The notes under the pieces are model-generated. The model ran no database searches and had not been told where the DNA came from. It was given only the letters and a program-made list of their open reading frames with translations. A DNA stretch of 12,015 bases from positions 1 to 12,015 of the forward strand of contig JAEZGJ010000118.1 in the NCBI GenBank assembly GCA_023416965.1, read 5' to 3'. The number at the start of each line of letters is the position of its first letter. Within the stretch, counting starts at the first letter, position 1. The position numbers and the translations under genes were made by a program. Positions 1-8,087 of the stretch are shown here, piece after piece. This DNA is from Pseudomonadota bacterium. Lineage in GTDB: Bacteria > Pseudomonadota > Alphaproteobacteria > Rhizobiales > Phreatobacteraceae.

Positions 1-1356
1 CTGTTCAACCGTCTCGTAGGCAAGCGCATCGCGCTGGTCGACGACCGGCCGGGCGTGACCCGCGACCGCCGCGAGGGCGAGGCGAGCCTCGGCGATCTCG
101 AATTCACGATCATCGACACGGCCGGCCTCGAGGACACCCGCGACGGCAGCCTCGAGAGCCGCATGCGGGCGCAGACCGAGGAGGCCATCCGCCTCGCCGA
201 CGCCGTGCTGTTCATGATCGACGCCCGGGTCGGCCTCACCCCCGACGACCGCTCCTTCGCCGAACTCGTGCGCAAGTCGGGAAAGCCGGTGATCCTCGCC
301 GCCAACAAGAGCGAGGGGAAGGTCGGCATGGCCGGCGCCTATGAGGCCTTCGGCCTCGGTCTCGGCGACCCCGTGCCGCTCTCGGCCGAGCATGGCGAGG
401 GCATCAACGAGCTCTACGAGGCGCTCGCCGCCCTGATGCCGCCGCCCGAGCCGGACGACGACGAGGACGAGGAGCGGGCGGATGACGACCTTCCTGCCGG
501 CGACCAGGAGGCGCCGCCCGAGGACCTGTCGAAGCCGATTCCCGTGGCCATCGTCGGCCGGCCCAATGCCGGCAAGTCGACGCTGGTCAATGCCCTCATC
601 GGCGAGGACCGCCTGCTCACCGGCCCCGAGGCCGGCATCACCCGCGATTCCATTTCGGTGGACTGGGACTGGGGCGGACGGAAGTTCCGCCTCGTCGACA
701 CGGCGGGCCTGAGGAAGCGCGCGCGGATCGAGGACAAGCTGGAGAAGCTCTCGGTCGCCGACGCCCTGCGTTCCATCCGCTTCGCCGAGGTCGTGGTCGT
801 CTGCATGGACGCCACCAAGCCCTTCGAGGACCAGGACCTGCGCATCGCCGACCTCGCCTCCAAGGAGGGCAGGGCGGTGGTCCTCGCCTTCACCAAGTGG
901 GACCTGGTGCCGCACAGGGGCGGCAAGGCGGCGAAGCTCCGCGAGGAGGCCGACCACTGGCTGCCGCAGATCAAGGGCTGCCCCGTCGTCGCCAACTCGG
1001 CCGAGACCGGCCAGGGCCTCGACAGGCTGATGCAGGCGATCCTCGACGCCCGGGTGCCGTGGCAGAAGCGCATCTCCACCAGCACGCTGGTGCGCTGGCT
1101 GCAGGAGACCATCGACCACCACCCGCCGCCGGCGGTTACCGGCCGCCGCATCAAGCTGCGCTACATGACGCAGGCCAAGACGCGGCCGCCGACCTTCGTC
1201 GCCTTCTGCTCGCGGCCCGAGGCGCTGCCCGAAAGCTATCTGCGCTACCTCGTCAACGGCCTGCGCGAAAGCTTCGACCTCCAGGGCACCCCCATCCGCT
1301 TCCACCTGAAGAAGACGGACAATCCCTACGAGGAAAAGGGCCGGAAGATCCGGTAG
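1..1356 (+). CDS. der: Ribosome-assembly GTPase Der (EngA), 5' end cut by window edge
   Basis: Der is a double-GTPase needed for late assembly of the 50S ribosomal subunit; it acts in the cytoplasm on the ribosome. The frame is open from base 1 (LFNRLVGKR), so the start codon and most of the first P-loop lie outside the window; 451 residues remain, roughly 15 short of full length. GTPase domain 1 shows the G2 region PGVTRDR, G3 DTAGLED, G4 NKSE and G5 SAEHGEG. An Asp/Glu/Pro-rich linker (about codons 148-176) leads to domain 2, with G1 GRPNAGKST (about codons 186-194), GITRDS, DTAGLRKR, G4 TKWD and NSAETG. The last ~110 codons form the KH-like domain, ending in the usual NPYEEKGRKIR-type tail. 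Two G4 motifs deviate from the NKxD consensus: NKSE in domain 1 and TKWD in domain 2. Both variants are compatible with GTP binding in other GTPases. The stop is 22 bp from the convergent oxidoreductase gene. Identification is very secure. Confidence 0.97.
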   Translation: MFNRLVGKRIALVDDRPGVTRDRREGEASLGDLEFTIIDTAGLEDTRDGSLESRMRAQTEEAIRLADAVLFMIDARVGLTPDDRSFAELVRKSGKPVILAANKSEGKVGMAGAYEAFGLGLGDPVPLSAEHGEGINELYEALAALMPPPEPDDDEDEERADDDLPAGDQEAPPEDLSKPIPVAIVGRPNAGKSTLVNALIGEDRLLTGPEAGITRDSISVDWDWGGRKFRLVDTAGLRKRARIEDKLEKLSVADALRSIRFAEVVVVCMDATKPFEDQDLRIADLASKEGRAVVLAFTKWDLVPHRGGKAAKLREEADHWLPQIKGCPVVANSAETGQGLDRLMQAILDARVPWQKRISTSTLVRWLQETIDHHPPPAVTGRRIKLRYMTQAKTRPPTFVAFCSRPEALPESYLRYLVNGLRESFDLQGTPIRFHLKKTDNPYEEKGRKIR

Positions 1357-1378
1357 TGTGCTGCCGCACTCCCTCGGG

Positions 1379-1990
1379 TCAGTAGCCGAGCGTGAACCGC
1401 GCCCGCACGTGCTTCGGCGTCTCCAGCTCATCCACCATCGCCACGGCGAAATCCTCCGCCGAGATGGCGCTGTTGCCGGCCGCGTCCACGACGAGCTGGT
1501 CGGTGCCGAGCCGGAACCGGCCGGTGCGCTCGCCGGGCTGGATCATCGCGGCGGGCGACAGGAAGGTCCAGGCGAGTGCCGGCTCGGCCTTCAGCTTGTC
1601 GAGGAAGGCGCCGCCGGCCTTCGCCTCGGCGAGGTAGGCCGCCGGGAACTGCGGCGTGTCGAAGAGCCTCACGCCCGGCGCGACCTCGAGGCTGCCGGCG
1701 CCTCCCACCACCAGATAGCGCGGCACGCCCGCGTCCTTCGCCGCGCCGATCAGCGTGTCGGCGTCGGAGGCGAGGAAATGGACCGCGGAGATCGCGGCAT
1801 CATGTCCGCGCCAGGCGGCGGCGAGGGCGGCGCGGTCAAAGGCGTCGACGGCCTTGGCGGTCACGCCGGGCAGGGTGGCGATGGCGTCCGGCTTGCGCGC
1901 AAGCGCCGTCACCTGATGGCCGCGAGAGGAGAGTTCGGCGAGGATGCGCGATCCGACCATGCCTGAGGCGCCGAGGAGTGCGACTTTCAT
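1379..1990 (-). CDS. NAD(P)H-binding oxidoreductase, COG2910/YwnB-like putative NADH-flavin reductase
   Basis: This is a 203-residue single-domain Rossmann protein of the atypical SDR/NAD(P)H-binding type (NmrA-like; COG2910). The dinucleotide loop GASGMVG is at residues 7-13. Further family blocks are VVGGAGSLEVAPG (about 94-106), WTFLSPAA (141-148), PGERTG, and the C-terminal ISAEDFAVAMVDELE with a final RFTLGY. There is no YxxxK catalytic pair, as expected for this family; members are generally annotated as NADH-flavin or quinone reductases, but the substrate here is not known. The start at 1990 (MKVALLG) was chosen because it places the beta-strand and glycine loop at the N-terminus and has AGGGA 8 bp upstream; an upstream in-frame start at 2017 would run through the promoter region. 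The gene is divergent from an HxlR regulator, the same arrangement as E. coli ytfG (qorB)/ytfH, suggesting regulation by that neighbour and a role in electrophile or quinone detoxification (inference). Confidence 0.9.
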   Translation of the reverse strand: MKVALLGASGMVGSRILAELSSRGHQVTALARKPDAIATLPGVTAKAVDAFDRAALAAAWRGHDAAISAVHFLASDADTLIGAAKDAGVPRYLVVGGAGSLEVAPGVRLFDTPQFPAAYLAEAKAGGAFLDKLKAEPALAWTFLSPAAMIQPGERTGRFRLGTDQLVVDAAGNSAISAEDFAVAMVDELETPKHVRARFTLGY

Positions 1991-2009
1991 CGGGGATGTC
2001 CCTGTGATA

Positions 2010-2024
2010 GTAACCAATGGAAAC
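2010..2024. promoter_or_regulatory. Candidate operator in the oxidoreductase/hxlR divergent promoter region
   Basis: The 103-bp gap 1991-2093 between the two divergent start codons contains GTAACCAATGGAAAC, a 15-bp dyad of the form GT..CCA-A-TGG..AC centred on 2017. The pentamer AACCA also occurs twice in direct orientation (2012-2016 and 2022-2026), exactly 10 bp (about one helical turn) apart, and GATAG flanks the site on both sides (2006-2010 and 2027-2031). HxlR-family dimers bind short dyads between themselves and a divergent target gene, so this is the best operator candidate. It lies about 20 bp upstream of the oxidoreductase start. I could not pick convincing -35/-10 boxes. The operator role is inferred from position and symmetry only. 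Confidence 0.45.
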
Positions 2025-2093
2025 CAGATAGCTGAAGGAAAGCGCCCGCGAAAGAAGGCACTTTCCGCTTACGAGGTCACCCCGGAGGAACCC

Positions 2094-2519
2094 ATGGCAG
2101 CGATCATCGTCGAAGGCGCCGCAGGCGCAGCACCGGCCCCCGCAGCCCTCTATCCGCCCGACGTTTTCGCCGCCGACTGCCCGACCCGCCGCGTCCTCGA
2201 CCGGATCGGCGACAAATGGGCGGTCCTGATCCTGATCCTGCTGGCGCGCGGCACCACACGCTTCAACGAGCTGCGCCGGCTCATCGACGGCATTTCCCAG
2301 AAGATGCTGTCGCAGACGCTGAAGAGCCTGGAGCGCGACGGCCTCGTCTCGCGCCGCGTCATTCCGACCGTGCCGGTCGCGGTGGAATATGCCATCACGC
2401 CGCTCGGCCTGACGCTGCACGCGGCGGTCGATCCGCTTCGCGTCTGGGCGGAGACGCATATCGCAGCGGTCGAGGCGGCGCAGCAGCGCTATGACGGCGA
2501 GACCTCGGGCAGAGGGTGA
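2094..2519 (+). CDS. HxlR-family (DUF24) winged-helix transcriptional regulator
   Basis: This is a 141-residue MarR-like winged-helix DNA-binding protein of the HxlR/YtfH family. The start at 2094 is supported by a strong GGAGGAA Shine-Dalgarno 4 bp upstream; the longer open frame from 1944 overlaps the oxidoreductase gene and is rejected. After an Ala/Pro-rich N-terminal arm (1-22) comes the family hallmark, a conserved cysteine followed by Pro (C29-P30), then the helix with IGDKWAVLIL (38-47), the FNELRRLIDGISQKMLSQTLKSLERDGLV recognition region (57-85), and the wing with PVAVEYAITPLG (94-105). C29 is the only cysteine. In related DUF24 regulators (YodB, HypR, QorR) the equivalent N-terminal cysteine senses quinones, diamide or hypochlorite. 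The gene is divergent from an NAD(P)H-binding reductase, so a thiol-switch repressor of that gene is the simplest model (inference). It ends 217 bp before the convergent SDR gene's stop. Confidence 0.93.
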   Translation: MAAIIVEGAAGAAPAPAALYPPDVFAADCPTRRVLDRIGDKWAVLILILLARGTTRFNELRRLIDGISQKMLSQTLKSLERDGLVSRRVIPTVPVAVEYAITPLGLTLHAAVDPLRVWAETHIAAVEAAQQRYDGETSGRG

Positions 2520-2544
2520 TGGGGGCGGGCTTCTGCCCGGCATA

Positions 2545-2689
2545 CCCACCCGCACCCTCGCCGCTGCGCGGAGAGGAGACATGTCGCGACCATCCCCCTC
2601 CGGTTACGCCAGGCTCAAACCGCATTGGCCCGCGCACGAGGTCGAAGTCTCCCTCTCCTCGCGCCAGCGAGGGGAGGGTGCGGGTCGGG
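2545..2689. repeat. Large intergenic inverted repeat with hairpin-forming arms
   Basis: The convergent gap 2520-2736 carries no gene. It holds two inversely oriented, related arms: 2545-2580 and 2647-2689. The reverse complement of the left arm aligns with the right arm over all 36 bases with one mismatch and about seven extra bases in the right arm; the shared end contains GAGGGTGCGGGT. Each arm is itself a hairpin: 2556-2564 pairs with 2568-2576 (one mismatch), and 2651-2662 pairs with 2667-2678 (12 bp, one T:G wobble, 4-base loop GCCA). A small GC hairpin (2526-2539) directly follows the hxlR stop. There is no T-run, so these are not classic intrinsic terminators, though they may terminate or protect both convergent transcripts. 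Similar CCCTC.../GAGGG-rich palindromes are scattered between genes in many Hyphomicrobiales genomes; membership in such a family here is inference. Confidence 0.75.
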
Positions 2690-2736
2690 TCTCATCCGCT
2701 GTCAGTGTCGGGAAAATTGGCGCCCGAGCGAGCCCC

Positions 2737-3483
2737 TCAGGCCGGATCGCGAAAGCTCTTCCAGCTGCGGGTCGGGTAGTCGTAGAGACGGCCGGTCTCC
2801 GTCACCGAGGCGAGGCACATGGCGACGATGGCCTCGGCGGCGGCCTCCGGCGGATCGAGCGTCTGCGGATCCTCGCCCGGCATGGCCTGGGCGCGCATGG
2901 TGGTGCGAATCGGCCCGGGATTGAACAGGTTCACCCTGATCGCGGTCGCTTCGGTTTCCGCCGCGTAGGTCCGCGCGAGGGCGTCGAGCGCCGCCTTGGT
3001 GGTCGAATAGGGACCCCAGAACGGCCTGCACTTGGTGGCGGCGCCGGAAGTGACAAAGACCGCGCGGCCGGCGTCGGATGCCTGCAGCAGCGGGTCGAAG
3101 GAGCGGATCAGCCGCCACTGCGCGGTCAGGTTCACCGCGACGATCTGGTCCCATTCCTTCGGCACGACATGGCCGAGCGGCGAGATCGGGCCGAGAATGG
3201 CGCCGTTGGCCACCAGCACGTCGAGCCGTCCCCAGCGTTCGTGGATGGCGAGCCCCAGCCTGTCGAGCCCGTCGCCGTCGCGGATGTCGAGGGGAACGAG
3301 GGTCGGCGCGAGGCCTCCTGCCTGCCGTATGGCGTCGTCGAGGGATTCCAGACCCCCCTGCGTGCGGGCCACGGCGACGACCTGTGCGCCGCCTGCGGCG
3401 AGGGCGAGGGCGGTGGCGCGGCCGATGCCGCGCGAGGCGCCGGTGACGCAGGCGATGCGTCCGGAAAAGGGCTTGTCGGTCAT
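2737..3483 (-). CDS. Classical short-chain dehydrogenase/reductase (SDR family)
   Basis: This is a 248-residue classical SDR with all expected elements: cofactor loop TGASRGIG (14-21), acidic D66 in the LDIRD segment, VANGA (91-95, in place of the usual NNAG), and the catalytic tetrad N118, S146, Y159 and K163 (YSTTK), followed by NPGPIRTTM (188-196), typical of NAD(P) binding near the active site. R40 after strand beta2 (VAVART) suggests NADP(H) preference, which is inference. The substrate cannot be read from sequence. The start at 3483 gives MTDKPFSGR directly before the first strand; an in-frame extension to 3825 overlaps purF and is a shadow. The gene follows purF by 22 bp with only a distant GAGGA, so translation may depend on the upstream gene. 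As far as I recall, an SDR gene after purF is common in Hyphomicrobiales, but no role in purine synthesis is established. Confidence 0.92.
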   Translation of the reverse strand: MTDKPFSGRIACVTGASRGIGRATALALAAGGAQVVAVARTQGGLESLDDAIRQAGGLAPTLVPLDIRDGDGLDRLGLAIHERWGRLDVLVANGAILGPISPLGHVVPKEWDQIVAVNLTAQWRLIRSFDPLLQASDAGRAVFVTSGAATKCRPFWGPYSTTKAALDALARTYAAETEATAIRVNLFNPGPIRTTMRAQAMPGEDPQTLDPPEAAAEAIVAMCLASVTETGRLYDYPTRSWKSFRDPA

Positions 3484-3505
3484 GGGGTTTTCGCAGCCGT
3501 CCTCG

Positions 3506-5008
<1,503 letters not shown>

Positions 5009-5038
5009 CGCATCCTCGTCGTTGGAAAGCCTCGGTCG

Positions 5039-5066
5039 TCAGCCCGTCGCGTCATATGCGGGCTGA
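5039..5066 (-). other. Hairpin in the cvpA-purF intergenic leader
   Basis: The 124-bp gap 5009-5132 contains a perfect 8-bp stem, TCAGCCCG at 5039-5046 pairing with CGGGCTGA at 5059-5066, around a 12-base loop. On the - strand it lies about 30-60 bases upstream of the purF start. There is no T-run after it, so it is not an intrinsic terminator; it could be an mRNA stability or processing element, or of no function. I see no purine riboswitch core and no clear promoter in this gap. Confidence 0.4.
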
Positions 5067-5132
5067 TGCGCCGGAACGATAGGTCCACCCCATGCACGGC
5101 GACCATGCGCCGGAAGAACAGCGGGCGCCAGA

Positions 5133-5762
5133 TCAGGGCTGGCGCGGCGGCGTCGCACCCGGCGCCGGCGTTGCCGGCGGCGTGCCGGGAGCGGCGGGGG
5201 GCGTGGTCGCCGGAGGAGTCGTTGCAGGCGGGGTCGTGCCCGGCGCGGACCGGTTCAGGCGGCGCAGGATGTCGGAGCCCTCGATGTCCTGCGGCAGCTG
5301 CGCGATCAGCCAGTCCTTGGTCTGTTCGAGCAGGGCGTAGGACTTGGCCCGCGTCACCCAGTCCGGGCGGTTCGGGCCCGGCACGAGCCAGGTGAAGAAG
5401 GCGAAGGCGACGACCACGATGACGAGGCCGCGGCCGAGGCCGAAGACGAAGCCGAGGGTGCGGTCGAGCACGCCGATCTTGGAATCGAGGATGGCGTCGG
5501 AAATCTTGATGGTGATCAGCGAGACAATGACGAGGACGGTGAGGAAGACGCCCGCGATCACCACGGCCTTGGCCAGCAGTTCATTGGTGATCTGCGTCTG
5601 CACGATCGGCAGCAGCCGCGGATAGGCATACCACGTCGCGATCGCCGCCAGCGCCCAGGAGGCGATGGACAGGACCTCGCGGACGAAGCCGCGAACCATC
5701 GCCAGCAGCGCGGAGATCAGCATGATCGCGGCGAGGCCGATATCGAGATAGGTCACCGGCAT
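5133..5762 (-). CDS. cvpA: CvpA family inner-membrane protein
   Basis: CvpA-family proteins are small inner-membrane proteins named for colicin V production; their molecular role is unresolved, with links to envelope stress tolerance. This 209-residue protein shows four hydrophobic segments at about residues 6-22, 33-48, 66-86 and 104-126, with the family blocks RGFVREVLSIASW (24-36) and KIGVLDRTLGFVFGLGRG (95-112). The soluble part (about 128-171) is followed by a Pro/Ala/Thr tail (172-209) with three TTPPA repeats, which is probably disordered. The start at 5762 has CGGAG 9-10 bp upstream. The gene precedes purF, the classic cvpA-purF linkage also seen in E. coli. A sigma70-like promoter at 5829-5857 sits about 67 bp upstream, making cvpA the likely first gene of a cvpA-purF-SDR unit. 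Confidence 0.94.
   Translation of the reverse strand: MPVTYLDIGLAAIMLISALLAMVRGFVREVLSIASWALAAIATWYAYPRLLPIVQTQITNELLAKAVVIAGVFLTVLVIVSLITIKISDAILDSKIGVLDRTLGFVFGLGRGLVIVVVAFAFFTWLVPGPNRPDWVTRAKSYALLEQTKDWLIAQLPQDIEGSDILRRLNRSAPGTTPPATTPPATTPPAAPGTPPATPAPGATPPRQP
5193..5237 (-). repeat. Three imperfect 15-bp repeats coding (TTPPA)x3 in the CvpA tail
   Basis: Codons 176-190 of cvpA encode TTPPA three times. The three 15-bp units differ at several third positions, so this is an older repeat kept at protein level rather than a fresh slippage product. It lies in a wider Ala/Pro/Thr low-complexity C-terminus rich in GCC/GCG/CCG codons. Confidence 0.8.
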
Positions 5763-5828
5763 CGATTTCGGCTCCGGAATGCAAGGTTCGGGCGCTGCGA
5801 GTCGACAAAACCCGCGCGCGACCCCGCG

Positions 5829-5857
5829 CTTATAGCGAGGCGGGTGGCCCGCGTCAC
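5829..5857 (-). promoter_or_regulatory. Sigma70-like promoter upstream of cvpA-purF
   Basis: On the - strand, GTGACG (5852-5857) is followed by a 17-bp spacer and TATAAG (5829-5834). This matches the alphaproteobacterial housekeeping consensus (TTGACR/TATAAT-like) in five of six -35 bases with ideal spacing. Transcription would begin near 5822, leaving a ~60-base leader with the cvpA ribosome binding site. A second GTGACG (5860-5865) lies 2 bp further upstream as a direct repeat. The 167-bp gap 5763-5929 holds no other gene that I can see. The start site is predicted, not shown. Confidence 0.6.
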
Positions 5858-5929
5858 CCCGTCACGGGTGCCAGCGATCCTCACCATGCGGACCGGTCCG
5901 AATTGTGGCGGCCGGACATGCCGGGGCGC

Positions 5930-6580
5930 TCACGGCTGGGGTGTCGCGGGGAGGGCGGAGACCGCCTTCGGCGGCGTCACGCCCATCGAGACGTAGATGC
6001 TCATCAGCTGGTCGATGCCGATGTCGGCCGGGCTCACCCATGTCTCCGGCACGTAGATGAGGCCGCCGCCGATGGGCACCGGCGCGGTGGGCACGAGGAT
6101 GCCGAGATAGCGCTGCTCGCCCACCATCACAGCCTCGTGCGAGGGCAGGAGGGCGAGCACCGCCGCGCCGCCAGGCTCGCCGCCGAAGAAGCACCAGACC
6201 GGGCTCATGCTCTTCAGCCCGTCGGCGTCCTTGCGGTCGACCATGGAGACGAAGCGCCGCGACAGGTCGTAGACAGTGCCGATGAGCGGAATGCGCCGCA
6301 TGATGCGGTCGAGCGCGTCCTGCAGGCGTTCCTGCAGCACGATGGCGACGAGGCCCAGGAGATAGATCACACCGACGACGATGAGAATGCCGATGAGATA
6401 GGCAGCGAGCGAGGAGGAGGAGAAGCCTAGGCCGAGCGAGGTGAGGAACCGCCCAACCACCGTGCCGGGCCCGACGAAGCCGTAGATGAAGGTCACCGAC
6501 CAGACGACGACGAAGGCGGTGACCGCCAGCGGCAGCAGCAGCAGGACGCCCGCCAGGAAGACGCGCCTCAGATTGCCCAT
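5930..6580 (-). CDS. DUF502 family membrane protein
   Basis: This is a 216-residue membrane protein of the DUF502 (COG2928) family, whose function is unknown. It has an N-terminal basic start (MGNLRRVF), one long hydrophobic segment at about 7-31 and a second at about 58-82, then the family blocks IPLIGTVYDLSRRFV (97-111) and LVPTAPVPIGGGLIYVPE (152-169), the latter equivalent to the usual FxPTTPNPTSG-type motif. The C-terminal half should be a soluble domain on one face of the inner membrane. The start at 6580 was chosen over an in-frame GTG at 6622 because it has GGAGG about 10 bp upstream and matches the family's N-terminus; the GTG extension would be translated from a 16-bp tandem repeat. 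The gene lies 93 bp after radA and 167 bp before cvpA, in the same direction. Whether it is co-transcribed with radA cannot be told. Confidence 0.92.
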   Translation of the reverse strand: MGNLRRVFLAGVLLLLPLAVTAFVVVWSVTFIYGFVGPGTVVGRFLTSLGLGFSSSSLAAYLIGILIVVGVIYLLGLVAIVLQERLQDALDRIMRRIPLIGTVYDLSRRFVSMVDRKDADGLKSMSPVWCFFGGEPGGAAVLALLPSHEAVMVGEQRYLGILVPTAPVPIGGGLIYVPETWVSPADIGIDQLMSIYVSMGVTPPKAVSALPATPQP

Positions 6581-6591
6581 CGACAGTTCCC

Positions 6592-6623
6592 CTCCGTAGG
6601 GCTCACGCTCCGTAGGGCTCACG
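6592..6623. repeat. Perfect 16-bp tandem duplication beside the DUF502 ribosome binding site
   Basis: CTCCGTAGGGCTCACG occurs twice without interruption (6592-6607 and 6608-6623), and a degenerate third copy (CTCGTACGGAGCTCACG) lies at 6633-6649. On the - strand the unit contains TACGGAG, so the purine-rich Shine-Dalgarno core used by the DUF502 gene is part of the repeat and is present more than once. The repeat fills a third of the 93-bp gap after radA. Perfect identity of the first two copies suggests recent duplication or slippage. Confidence 0.9.
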
Positions 6624-6673
6624 CCCCATTGCCTCGTACGGAGCTCACGCCCCGACGGCCCGATGGCGCCGGA

Positions 6674-8086
<1,413 letters not shown>

Positions 8087-8087
8087 G

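Noticed and set aside
1..54. der as a truncated pseudogene
   Set aside because: The reading frame is open to base 1 and encodes expected Der sequence; the missing start is simply outside the window.
1355..1370. Short hairpin at the der stop codon as a shared terminator
   Set aside because: Only six pairs including one G:T, no T-run, and it overlaps the stop codon.
1944..2093. N-terminal extension of the HxlR regulator upstream of 2094
   Set aside because: It overlaps the oxidoreductase start and the promoter region, while 2094 has a near-perfect GGAGGAA and matches family length.
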